NCBI RefSeq assembly: GCF_003610895.1
Contig: NZ_MCAS01000026.1
Location: 1-64,000 of the forward strand
Direction: 5' to 3'
DNA length: 64,000 bases
From: Paraburkholderia fungorum
GTDB lineage: Bacteria; Pseudomonadota; Gammaproteobacteria; Burkholderiales; Burkholderiaceae
The position numbers and the translations under genes are program-made. Below are positions 9,428 to 16,957 of this stretch, piece by piece; positions within the stretch are counted from its first letter, which is position 1; each line of letters starts with the position of its first letter. Under the pieces are notes generated by a model. The model did not search any database and was not told the origin of the DNA. It saw only the letters and a list, made by a program, of their open reading frames with translations.

Positions 9428-9537
9428 ATCGTGAAAATGCGCATGAAGATGCGCACGAGGTCGCGCACGCGGCAATGCACGCGATAGCGCGGTAAGGCGC
9501 CCAGCCGTGCGAGCCCGCAGCACGCACAGCACGCAAA

Positions 9538-9573
9538 GAGCGCCCGGGACGGCAACGTCGCCGGGCGCTTTTT
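9538..9573 (+). terminator. Intrinsic terminator or attenuator between kdgD and gudP
   Basis: GCGCCCGG at 9540-9547 pairs with CCGGGCGC at 9561-9568, followed by TTTTT. The hairpin lies about 110 bp after the kdgD stop and just before the gudP ribosome-binding site. It probably stops or attenuates kdgD transcription before gudP. Confidence 0.8.
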
Positions 9574-9599
9574 CACTGATAAGAATTCAGGAGATGACG

Positions 9600-10952
9600 A
9601 TGGAAATGAGCCGCACCGCGAGCCCCGCCGACGTCGCAAAGCGCACCAAAGTCCGCTACGCGATTCTGTTGCTGATCTTTCTGATCACGACATTCAATTA
9701 CGCGGACCGCGCCACGCTCTCGGTTACCGGATCCGCGATGCGCGCCGAGTTCGGCCTCGATGCGATCAAGATGGGCTACATCTTCTCCGCGTTCAGCTGG
9801 GCCTATGTGCTGTCGCAATTGCCGGCGGGCTGGCTGCTCGACCGTTTCGGCGCGCGGCGCGTGTACGCGGCGAGCATTTTCCTGTGGTCGCTGTTTACGC
9901 TGCTGCAAAGCTCGATCGGTCTGCTGGGCAGCGCGGCGGCCGCCGTCACCGCGCTATTCGTGCTGCGCTTTGCGATGGGCGCGGCCGAATCGCCGGCGTT
10001 TCCCGCCAATGCCAAGGTTGTGGCCAGCTGGTTTCCCACCAACGAACGTGGCACCGCCTCCGCCATTTTCAATTCAGCGCAATATTTCGCAGCGGTCATT
10101 TTCACGCCGCTGATGGCATGGCTGACGCATGCGTTCGGCTGGCACGCGGTCTACCTCGTGATGGGCGTGGCCGGCCTGTTGCTCGCCTTCACCTGGTTGA
10201 AGGTGATGAAGAACCCCGCCGATCACCCACGCGTCTCGCGCGCCGAGCTCGACTACATCGAACAGGGCGGCGGCGTGGTGAACGGGCACAAGAAAGCGGC
10301 CCGGGTCGAGGATATCGCCGGCGCCGGCGGCTGGTCGCTGGTGCGTCAACTGCTGGGCAACCGCATGCTGCTCGGCGTCTATCTCGCCCAGTACTGCATC
10401 AACGTGCTGACCTACTTCTTCCTGACGTGGTTTCCGATCTATCTCGTGCAGGCGCGTGGCATGACGATTCTGCAAGCGGGTCTGGTGGCGTCGCTGCCCG
10501 CGATCTGCGGATTCTCGGGCGGCGTGCTCGGCGGTATCCTGTCCGACGGGTTGATCCGGCGCGGGCATTCGCTCACTGTCGCGCGCAAGGTGCCGATTGT
10601 CGGCGGCATGCTGCTGTCGGTGTGCATCATCGGCTGCAACTACGTGTCGACCGACTGGATCGTCGTCGCCCTCATGTCGCTCGCGTTTTTCGGCAAGGGC
10701 ATCGGCGCGCTCGGCTGGGCTGTCGTGGCGGATACGTCGCCGAAGGAAGCGCTCGGTCTGTCGGGCGCCATCTTCAATATGTTCGGCAACGTTGCCGGCA
10801 TCGTGACGCCCATCGTGATCGGCTACCTGGTTGCAAAGACCGGGTCGTTCAACGGCGCGCTGGTTTTCGTCGGCCTGAATGCCTTGCTGACGGTGTTCAG
10901 CTACCTCGTGATCGTCAAGGACATCAAACGGGTCGAACTGCGTCACGGTTAA
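9600..10952 (+). CDS. gudP: MFS glucarate/galactarate transporter (GudP/GarP type)
   Basis: Twelve-helix major facilitator of the anion:cation symporter family, importing D-glucarate or galactarate with protons. The start at 9600 has AGGAG six bases upstream and gives 450 residues, the same as E. coli GudP. Diagnostic parts are LLIFLITTFNYADRATLS near residue 25, LPAGWLLDRFGARRVY near 80 and AESPAFPANAKVVASWFP near 135, where GudP and GarP have the same wording. It follows kdgD and precedes the regulator. Whether it carries aldarates or uronates cannot be settled from sequence; aldarate is favoured by similarity. Confidence 0.9.
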   Translation: MEMSRTASPADVAKRTKVRYAILLLIFLITTFNYADRATLSVTGSAMRAEFGLDAIKMGYIFSAFSWAYVLSQLPAGWLLDRFGARRVYAASIFLWSLFTLLQSSIGLLGSAAAAVTALFVLRFAMGAAESPAFPANAKVVASWFPTNERGTASAIFNSAQYFAAVIFTPLMAWLTHAFGWHAVYLVMGVAGLLLAFTWLKVMKNPADHPRVSRAELDYIEQGGGVVNGHKKAARVEDIAGAGGWSLVRQLLGNRMLLGVYLAQYCINVLTYFFLTWFPIYLVQARGMTILQAGLVASLPAICGFSGGVLGGILSDGLIRRGHSLTVARKVPIVGGMLLSVCIIGCNYVSTDWIVVALMSLAFFGKGIGALGWAVVADTSPKEALGLSGAIFNMFGNVAGIVTPIVIGYLVAKTGSFNGALVFVGLNALLTVFSYLVIVKDIKRVELRHG

Positions 10953-11083
10953 GCGCCGGGCCGTTATCGTACTTCCGACGGTGCTGGCAAAATAGCGCCG
11001 CCAGGCCGCGCGACGCCTGAACCCGGGCATCGGCATTGGGTCTACCGCCAATGCCGAAAATGATCCGGCGTTTATATAATCAG

Positions 11084-11094
11084 TCGTCAGACGA
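11084..11094. promoter_or_regulatory. Perfect palindromic operator-like site upstream of the GntR gene
   Basis: TCGTCAGACGA is a perfect palindrome around a central A and fits TNGTNNNACNA. It lies 57 bp upstream of the regulator start, in the 198-bp gap 10953-11150, beside TATAAT-like tracts. Autoregulation is the natural reading, though this is inference. Confidence 0.62.
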
Positions 11095-11150
11095 CGGTAT
11101 AATGAATCGCAGGAAGTACCTGCAACTATCTGATTCGAGGGGCGTTTTCG

Positions 11151-11894
11151 ATGGCTACACCACTGGCATCCGCGGCACCGCCACGACGCGCGCGCAATCT
11201 TGCCGAGTTTGTCGTCAGCTACGTCACCGAGCAAATCGCGTCCAACGCCTTGAAGCCCGGCGACAAACTGCCGACCGAGTCGCAGCTGATGGTCACGCTG
11301 AGCGTGAGCCGCACCGTTATCCGCGAAGCGATTTCACGCCTGCAGGCCGGCAAGATCATTGAGACGCGTCACGGCATCGGCAGCTTCGTGCTGGAGCCGC
11401 AGCGCGAAAAGCTGGGCATCGACATGGTGCCTGCCACCACCTTGCGCGACGTGCTGTCGATCCTGGAACTGCGCATCAGCCTTGAAACGGAATGCGCCGG
11501 TCTCGCCGCCCAGCGGGCCAAGCCGGACGACCTCGCGCGCATGCGCGCCGCGCTCGACGCGATCGAGGCCACCCGCCACAACGGGCTGGATAGCGTCGAC
11601 GCCGACCTGCAGTTCCACATCTCCGTGGCGCGTGCAACGGGCAACCGGTATTTCGTCGACATCCTCACGCAAATGGGCAGCGCGCTGATCCCGCGCAACC
11701 GGCTTGATTCGGCGGGGATCGCGCGGGCCGAGCCTGATGCGTATCTGTCGCTCGTCAATCTGGAGCACGAAAGTATTCTTGAGGCCATCACGCGCCACGA
11801 CGCCGAAGGCGCGCGTGCGGCAATGCGCATGCATTTGTCCAATAGCCGCGAGCGGTTGCGGCGCGCCAACGAAAGCGCGGAAGCAAATAGCTGA
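11151..11894 (+). CDS. GntR-family regulator, FCD (FadR) subfamily; probable uronate/aldarate regulator
   Basis: Transcription factor of 247 residues. The N-terminal winged helix spans about residues 15-80, with the GntR signature LKPGDKLPTESQLMVTLSVS and TVIREAISRLQ. The FCD effector domain spans about 95-235, with metal-ligand candidates Asp in DLQFH, His in LEHESIL and His in MRMHLSNS. FCD proteins often bind small carboxylic acids. The gene sits in the aldarate cluster behind a perfect TNGTNNNACNA palindrome of the kind this subfamily recognises. Similar sites recur upstream of dctPQM, garD, kdgD, the semialdehyde dehydrogenase and the second udh. Control of all of them by this protein, with an aldarate or its derivative as inducer, is inferred. 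Confidence 0.9.
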   Translation: MATPLASAAPPRRARNLAEFVVSYVTEQIASNALKPGDKLPTESQLMVTLSVSRTVIREAISRLQAGKIIETRHGIGSFVLEPQREKLGIDMVPATTLRDVLSILELRISLETECAGLAAQRAKPDDLARMRAALDAIEATRHNGLDSVDADLQFHISVARATGNRYFVDILTQMGSALIPRNRLDSAGIARAEPDAYLSLVNLEHESILEAITRHDAEGARAAMRMHLSNSRERLRRANESAEANS

Positions 11895-11967
11895 GAGTTT
11901 GCGCGGGGTAGGCGCTGATTTGTTACGCTGGACGCGGGAAAATCCGGAACCCACTACCCTGTAGACC

Positions 11968-12000
11968 GCAACGCCGCCCCGCTTAGGGGAACGGCGTTGC
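11968..12000. terminator. Hairpin between convergent gntR and the effector cassette
   Basis: GCAACGCCG at 11968-11976 pairs perfectly with CGGCGTTGC at 11992-12000. It lies between the gntR stop and the convergent gene ending at 12024. There is no T-run, so termination is only suggested. It may mark the left edge of the inserted cassette. Confidence 0.45.
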
Positions 12001-12023
12001 CGTCGAAGCGGGCCGGCATGGGT

Positions 12024-12506
12024 CTACTTGATTACCCTGCTTGTCGGCGTTACGCGTGGATCGTTGCAAAGGCGCTCGCAACCACCATTGCATAGTGGGA
12101 CTAGTTCGATTGCTATCTGATGCACGTTTAAAGTACCGTCGTCGCTCTTTACCATCTCGTCAGTCAGCGTCTTGCGTTCAATCAGGACATTCTCCGGTTT
12201 GATACCTAACTGGATAAGATATGCCTTGACGACCGCGCCGCGCTCATTCTTCAGTTTTCCGCCACTCTTTTCCCCGACGTATGCGCCCGCAATAACTACA
12301 GCCTGGATATCAACATCTGGCCATTTGCGGGCTTCGAGCACAATATTTGCGATCGACAATCGATCTGCATTCGATAGACCTATCGTGTTAAATGGCAATC
12401 GCGTTTCCATTGATTCATTGATAGTACACGCGCGCGCCGCCCCGGAAAGCCAAGGCGCAGCAGCTGCCGTCGCGAGAAACAGCAATGCAAAGAGTTGTTT
12501 TTTCAT
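12024..12506 (-). CDS. Secreted OmpA-like small protein, candidate immunity protein of the cassette
   Basis: A 160-residue protein with a clear signal peptide (MKKQLFALLFLATAAAA, cleavage near AARA), so periplasmic. The mature part resembles an OmpA C-terminal-like fold: ADRLSIANIVLEARKW, then IAGAYVGEKSG, then NERGAVVKAYLIQLGIKPENV, the usual helix with its Arg followed by a new strand. Several Cys near the C-terminus (LCNGGCERLCND) could form disulfides. The start overlaps the upstream peptidase stop by four bases (ATGA). In an effector cassette, the last gene encoding a periplasmic protein is typically immunity, which would imply a periplasmic toxin target. A peptidoglycan-binding accessory is the alternative. 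No named family is claimed. Confidence 0.7.
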   Translation of the reverse strand: MKKQLFALLFLATAAAAPWLSGAARACTINESMETRLPFNTIGLSNADRLSIANIVLEARKWPDVDIQAVVIAGAYVGEKSGGKLKNERGAVVKAYLIQLGIKPENVLIERKTLTDEMVKSDDGTLNVHQIAIELVPLCNGGCERLCNDPRVTPTSRVIK

Positions 12507-13177
12507 TTGGCGACGGTTCTATCGAAAGTTGCAATATACCCCGTAATGCTATCGGCGTTTCGTATGGCCTTTTCCGGGTTGCCTATTGCAAATGCATGCA
12601 TCCCGTTTTCGGTATTGCCGTACATAATATCATTTGAGTTAAAAGTGTCGGTGTAATGTGTACATTCATGAATCAAGGTTTTCACTTTCGCACCGCGCCA
12701 TAATTCGCCGTTCGAGTCAGTACAAAATGAACTGTAAATAGCGATTACTCGCTTTTCTGAATCCGGTTTACACACGCCGGCGCGATTCTGGCCGCTGTCG
12801 GGAACGACAGCACATGTAAGATTTTTGTTCAAGGCATCATCCCATCGAACAATTTTCTCAGGCACAAGTTCCTGAAGTGCCGATAGCAACCTGGGCAGAC
12901 CAGCTGCGAGCGTGCTTCTGATTTCCTCGTCGGCCCGACCAAAATAATAGGCTGCTCGCGCCCTTTCCCGGGTGTCCCATTTCGAGAGTTCCGCAATGCG
13001 CTCTTTCACCAGCACAACTGCGGAATCCCTTACTTTCATAATAATTTTCCTGAATTCCTGATTGGTCATGTTCTGGCAAATCGGCGTCATATTCAGGGCA
13101 ACATTGATGCATGAATCAGGCGTTGTATTCGTGCAAGCCGAATCGTGTACGGTTATCCATTCCGTGGCGTCAGTCAT
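12503..13177 (-). CDS. M35-like zinc metallopeptidase, putative type VI effector
   Basis: A 224-residue protein without signal peptide. The C-terminal half has the zinc motif HECTH in KTLIHECTHYTDTF (about residues 167-180), then a downstream Asp-containing stretch and RNADSITGY near 210. That HExxH-plus-NADS layout is typical of M35 (aspzincin, Lys-specific endopeptidase-like) domains. The N-terminal 90 residues are unassigned, and several Cys suggest disulfides in the target compartment. GGAGG lies eight bases before the ATG at 13177. Lack of a signal peptide and linkage to two PAAR genes suggest delivery by a type VI spike and cleavage of a target-cell protein. Toxicity and substrate are not demonstrated. 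Confidence 0.75.
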   Translation of the reverse strand: MTDATEWITVHDSACTNTTPDSCINVALNMTPICQNMTNQEFRKIIMKVRDSAVVLVKERIAELSKWDTRERARAAYYFGRADEEIRSTLAAGLPRLLSALQELVPEKIVRWDDALNKNLTCAVVPDSGQNRAGVCKPDSEKRVIAIYSSFCTDSNGELWRGAKVKTLIHECTHYTDTFNSNDIMYGNTENGMHAFAIGNPEKAIRNADSITGYIATFDRTVAK

Positions 13178-13482
13178 TCTTCTTACCTCCCAACCTGAAG
13201 CGGTAGTTTTGATAATTCTTGCATTGCGTTTCCCCTGCCGCGTTTGTCGTGCCGGTGAAGAACTCGCGCGCTGTGAACGATGGTGCGATAGCGCTTGTTC
13301 GAGATCGGTCCGCCCGAACCATCCCGCAACGTGAATTGTTCGTTGTATGGCACGGCTAATAGGGCTTCACCTGCCGGGGCACTTGCGTGGCCCGTGTCGA
13401 TATACATGTCGCTCCACGCGCAGAGTGATGTAGCCTGGGATGTCGTTCGCATTTGCAAACCACGAAGCGAATCATCTTCCAC
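13170..13482 (-). pseudogene. Frameshifted adaptor-like ORF of the PAAR cassette
   Basis: From a GTG at 13482 the frame reads MEDDSLRGLQMRTT and then VPYNEQFTLRDGSGG and KRYRTIVHSAR. This resembles the C-terminal module of the neighbouring PAAR protein (KRYDEQYTLADHAGQ, VRYRVRVGSS). After about 13265 this frame ends in unrelated residues and stops at 13183. The frame one base over reads EFFTGTTNAAGETQ, matching ATGVTDSRGRTQ of the neighbour, and stops at 13170, overlapping the peptidase start (ATGACTGA). A single-base indel near 13258-13275 best explains this. Sequencing error, recent decay or programmed frameshifting cannot be separated here. Confidence 0.6.
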
Positions 13483-13526
13483 GACCGCATCGTAGATGTC
13501 GGTCGTTTAAGGGTCCTCATACGTAG

Positions 13527-14063
13527 TTATGCCGCAATGTCGAGGCAAAGCCGCTCTACGTCATCCGTACAGACGCGTTGCGTGCGTCCGCGCGAATCGG
13601 TTACGCCGGTAGCGACGACGCTCGAACCAACTCGCACGCGATAACGCACGCCCACCAATGGTTGACCCGCATGGTCGGCAAGCGTGTATTGCTCGTCGTA
13701 CCGCTTCGTTGCAACCTGCTGCGCCGAAGCGCTAACACTGTTACCCATCAGCGCCGCTGCCTGCTCGGACGTGAAGGACATCGACATGCCGCGCTCGGCA
13801 TAAAAGATCGGCGACGGGTTGCAGCCGCAGATGTTGATATCGCCGCTCAGTGCCCATTGCTTGCCATTGTGTGCAGTCCCCGGCCAGCGCGGACCTTTCG
13901 GCGCTATGAACCCTTTCTGTTTGCAGGCTGTGCAATAAGTTTCCATGTACAGCGTGGCAATATGCGCGCGCGGCGGCGGATTGGAACAGGTGACATACTC
14001 CAGGCCCTCCGTGATCATGGCGCTCCCGCCCCGATCACCCTTGGCGAGAAAGTAGCGGATCAT
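13527..14063 (-). CDS. PAAR-domain protein with C-terminal adaptor-like module
   Basis: A 178-residue protein. Residues 1-90 look like the single-domain PAAR proteins common in Burkholderia: MIRYFLAKGDRGGSAMITEG, METYCTACKQKGFI, then ALSGDINICGCNPSP. The Cys residues fit the metal-binding tip of a PAAR cone that caps the VgrG spike. Residues about 118-178 (YDEQYTLADHAGQPLVGVRY, TGVTDSRGRTQRV) form a small beta module recurring in PAAR- and VgrG-linked proteins; it resembles the next, frameshifted ORF. The start overlaps the upstream PAAR-like gene by four bases (ATGA). No VgrG or sheath gene is in the window, so it would depend on a secretion system elsewhere. Confidence 0.8.
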   Translation of the reverse strand: MIRYFLAKGDRGGSAMITEGLEYVTCSNPPPRAHIATLYMETYCTACKQKGFIAPKGPRWPGTAHNGKQWALSGDINICGCNPSPIFYAERGMSMSFTSEQAAALMGNSVSASAQQVATKRYDEQYTLADHAGQPLVGVRYRVRVGSSVVATGVTDSRGRTQRVCTDDVERLCLDIAA

Positions 14064-14749
14064 ACACGCTCACTTCCGCGCCTGATCTGCGCGTCGGTTA
14101 CAGGCTGGTAGGTGCCCGGTTGCCCACTGCCTTCGCGCTCCGGGCTATCCGTAATCGCGTCGCCATTATCGAGTGTGCTTCCTACATACGCGAACTGTGC
14201 GAGGCCGCGATTCGCAACGAGGGCAACGCCACTCGTGATCCGTGCGGTGGTGCCGTCCGCGTAATAAACCAGATCGCCGATTACGCCGACCCTCGCGTCT
14301 TCGCCGTTGATGCGCCAGTTGCCACCCGGTTCGCGCAGGACGCCGCCGCGCGCCGTGGTAGAACCAAAGAGCGCGAGGCGATAGCCCGGTTCGACGGGCG
14401 GTGGCATGTAGGACGGATCGAACAGGCCTTCGGGTTTCTCGTCTTCGGGGACAAACAGGCCTGACTTCCCATCGTCCCACGGAGTAAAGACGATTTTGTC
14501 GCCGTTGCTAAGGCCGCTCCCTACAAGAGCAAAACATTTATCGCGGCAGAAACTGAGCTTGCCCGAGCCATCAGTAACAACTGCTTCGCTACCGTCGCGA
14601 TAGGTGACGACATCACCCACCAGCGCCACGCGAAGCCCACAAATAACCAGCCCCGACGATGCGTAAGTGACATAGCCGCCGCGCTCGGTGCGCGCGCCGA
14701 TGGTTGCGAGTGCGTACGTCGTGCCTTTGTGTTCCTGCTTGCCTGACAT
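14060..14749 (-). CDS. Tandem PAAR-like repeat protein
   Basis: A 229-residue soluble protein and the first gene of the cassette. Two PAAR-like halves are visible. The first, about residues 10-85, reads YALATIGARTERGGYV, RVALVGDVVTYRDGS and GDKIVF. The second, about 122-203, reads RLALFGSTTARGGVL, ARVGVIGDLVYYADGT and NGDAIT. The G-D and T-xx-GG spacing is that of PAAR motifs, with a proline-rich linker PSYMPPPVEPG between. The ATG at 14749 is chosen because GGAG lies eight bases upstream; 14755 and 14812 are alternative starts. Two different PAAR-type proteins in a row is unusual. Possible roles are spike tip or chaperone-like adaptor; family assignment is from pattern only. Confidence 0.65.
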   Translation of the reverse strand: MSGKQEHKGTTYALATIGARTERGGYVTYASSGLVICGLRVALVGDVVTYRDGSEAVVTDGSGKLSFCRDKCFALVGSGLSNGDKIVFTPWDDGKSGLFVPEDEKPEGLFDPSYMPPPVEPGYRLALFGSTTARGGVLREPGGNWRINGEDARVGVIGDLVYYADGTTARITSGVALVANRGLAQFAYVGSTLDNGDAITDSPEREGSGQPGTYQPVTDAQIRRGSERV

Positions 14750-15150
14750 TTCCATAGCTCCACGAAGCAGATGAAAACAACCGGCCCAATAAAGAGACCG
14801 GCGCCAGCCCAAAGGATCAATGGCAGTCCGTGCGCGCGAACATCAGATAATTCCGAAAAAAAAGGGGACGATACATGCGTATTACATCGTGGCGTGCATT
14901 CGATTTTAGAATCGACAACTTCCCGCCGATATGGACAAGTATTCCCTCGCATCGCACCTTGGATGTATGCGATCGTCGGCGAGGCTAATGCCGTCCGCTT
15001 GGGGATTTGTTGATCTGACCGCAATTGCAAAAGCAGGGCAAACAGAAGCATCCGGGGCCCGTACAGGCTCCGGATGCTTTTATGTCTTTGCGCATGACTC
15101 GAGCGCAATTCTCGATGCAGGCGCCCAATCAGGCGCCGCTCATTCTCCGC
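14750..15150. other. 401-bp interval: no firm gene; short membrane-like reading frame
   Basis: This stretch precedes the PAAR cassette and follows the dehydrogenase gene. On the minus strand an open frame around 14780-14990 encodes one convincing hydrophobic helix (LPLILWAGAGLFIGPVVFIC), but it runs out of frame through the PAAR gene to 14521 with no sensible end. It may be a decayed small membrane protein. A hairpin occurs at 15046-15082. GC is visibly lower than in the flanking catabolic genes. Confidence 0.4.
15046..15082 (-). terminator. Hairpin downstream of the semialdehyde dehydrogenase gene
   Basis: AAGCATCCGG at 15046-15055 pairs perfectly with CCGGATGCTT at 15070-15079. On the + strand a TTTT run follows; on the minus strand only TTCTGTTT follows. 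It lies about 70 bp past the stop of the gene ending at 15151, so it probably ends that transcript and protects the boundary with the low-GC cassette. Confidence 0.6.
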
Positions 15151-16734
15151 CTAGCTGCGCGTGATCTCACCATCGCGACGGCGCCACAAGTCCAGCGGAT
15201 TGCCGTCGGCCAGCGACGCCGGCAGCAGATCTGCCGGGAAATCCTGATAGCACACCGGGCGCAGGAAGCGCTCGATCGACGTCGTCCCCACTGACGTTGC
15301 CCGGCTATCGGAGGTGGCCGGGAACGGGCCGCCGTGCACCATCGCGTGCGAGACCTCGACACCGGTCGGGAAGCCATTGACCAGAATCCGCCCAGCCTTG
15401 CGCTCGAGAATCGGCGCCAGCTTCTTCGCCGCTGCCAGATCGGCGCTATCCATTTGCACCGTGGCAGTCAACTGGCCGGCAAAGTGCTCGGCCACCGCGA
15501 GCAGTTCCTGCTCGTCCTTGCAACGCACGATGGTCGACGCCGGCCCGAAAACCTCGTCCTCCAGCGCCGGCGTGGACAGGAACGTCAACGCATCGGTCAC
15601 GAACAAAGCCGCGCGCGCTTGCGTGGGACCCGTCGCGTCGACGCCTTGCGCAACCGTTTCGACACCCCGGGTTGCCGCCAGTTTGCCCTCGCCTTCTTCA
15701 TAGGCCGTGTGGATGCCGGCCGTGAGCATGGTCTGCGCCGGCTTGCCGCTCAACGCCGCGGAGGCCGTCGCAATGAAGCCCTTGAGCGCGTCGCTGTCGA
15801 CGGCGATCGCAAGCCCCGGGTTGGTACAGAACTGCCCCGCACCGAGCACCAGCGAATCGACAAAGCCACGCGCGATGGTTTCGCCGCGCAGCGACAGCGC
15901 ATTCGACAGGAGGAACACCGGGTTGATGCTGCTCATTTCCGCGTAGACCGGAATCGGCTCGGCCCGGGCGGCCGCGACACGCATCAGCGACGTGCCGCCA
16001 GCGCGCGAACCCGTAAAGCCCACCGCCTTGATCGCCGGATGCGCGACCAGCGCTTCGCCGACGGAATTGCCGGCGCCCACTATCATCGAGAACACGCCAT
16101 CAGGCAAATCCATGTCCCGCGCGACCTGCTGAATGACTCGGCCGACCATCTCCGAAGTCCCCAGGTGAGCGCGATGCGCCTTCACCACTACCGGGCAGCC
16201 CGCCGCGAGCGCCGCAGCGGTATCGCCGCCCGCCACCGAGAACGCGAGCGGGAAGTTGCTGGCGCCGAACACCGCAACCGGGCCCAGCGGAATCTTTTGC
16301 ATCCGCAGATCGGAGCGCGGCAAAGGCTTGCGCTCGGGCAACGGCGAATCGAGCGTGGCGGCCAGCCATTGGCCGGCGCGCACGACTTGCGCGAACAATT
16401 TGAGCTGGCCCGTCGTGCGGCCACGCTCGCCTTCGAGACGCGCTTTCGGCAGACCCGACTCCTCGTGCGCGCGCTGGATCAGCGCGTCGCCGAGCGCCGT
16501 GATGCCGTCCGCGATACGCTCGAGGAACTCGGCGCGCACCGTGAGCGGCAAATGCCGGTACGGGTCGAACGCCTGCTGCGCAAGTTCGCACGCGAGCTCG
16601 ACATTCGCGACCGAGCCGCTGCCGAACACCGGCTCGGCGATCTCGGCGCCCGTGGCGGGATTGAACGCGCGCAAGGGTTTTTCCTCGCCGCGCACTGCTT
16701 TGCGGCCAATCAGCATTTCGCCGGTAATAGACAT
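15151..16734 (-). CDS. 2-oxoglutarate semialdehyde (2,5-dioxovalerate) dehydrogenase
   Basis: Aldehyde dehydrogenase (EC 1.2.1.26) oxidising 2-oxoglutarate semialdehyde to 2-oxoglutarate, the last step after KdgD. The 527-residue length and wording match the KGSADH class: FNPATGAEIAEP near the start, FGASNFPLAFSVAGGDTA near 165, VVVKAHRAHLGTS near 190, the catalytic Glu in PVYAEMSSINP near 270 and the catalytic Cys in GAGQFCTNPG near 305. The C-terminal GGPFPATSDSRATSVG is also class-specific. It is monocistronic with its own operator-like site at 16769-16779, divergent from garL. Cofactor preference (NAD or NADP) cannot be told. Confidence 0.95.
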   Translation of the reverse strand: MSITGEMLIGRKAVRGEEKPLRAFNPATGAEIAEPVFGSGSVANVELACELAQQAFDPYRHLPLTVRAEFLERIADGITALGDALIQRAHEESGLPKARLEGERGRTTGQLKLFAQVVRAGQWLAATLDSPLPERKPLPRSDLRMQKIPLGPVAVFGASNFPLAFSVAGGDTAAALAAGCPVVVKAHRAHLGTSEMVGRVIQQVARDMDLPDGVFSMIVGAGNSVGEALVAHPAIKAVGFTGSRAGGTSLMRVAAARAEPIPVYAEMSSINPVFLLSNALSLRGETIARGFVDSLVLGAGQFCTNPGLAIAVDSDALKGFIATASAALSGKPAQTMLTAGIHTAYEEGEGKLAATRGVETVAQGVDATGPTQARAALFVTDALTFLSTPALEDEVFGPASTIVRCKDEQELLAVAEHFAGQLTATVQMDSADLAAAKKLAPILERKAGRILVNGFPTGVEVSHAMVHGGPFPATSDSRATSVGTTSIERFLRPVCYQDFPADLLPASLADGNPLDLWRRRDGEITRS

Positions 16735-16957
16735 TTCGCTTTCCTTGGATGGACGTCTTAGATATATGTCATCCTATAACATAGAGCGCCTTACACGCAA
16801 CTTGAAACCCTTGTCACATGAGGAATTCGGGTTTACGTGGCAGTTACAAGCTGACGACCCGGTGCTAATCTTCATTAAGACATACGACAACTTATGACAT
16901 TCGGTTCAGCCACAGTCGGAGCTTGCCCGGTCAATTGCAGTTCAAGGAGACATGCCC
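16735..16957. promoter_or_regulatory. Divergent promoter region with operator-like sites
   Basis: This region lies between the dehydrogenase (-) and garL (+). TCATCCTATAA at 16769-16779 (reverse complement TTATAGGATGA) differs by one base from the garD site and lies 35 bp from the dehydrogenase start. A weaker candidate, ACATACGACAA at 16880-16890, lies about 70 bp before garL. The first is convincing by similarity; the second keeps three of four half-site positions. Confidence 0.6.

Noticed and set aside
14521..15108. Minus-strand 195-residue frame upstream of and through the PAAR-like gene
   Set aside because: It runs out of frame through a better-supported gene. Only its single hydrophobic segment is of interest and is reported as a possible relic.
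16880..16890. ACATACGACAA as a full regulon operator before garL
   Set aside because: Only three of the four half-site positions agree, so it is kept as a weak candidate rather than a firm site.
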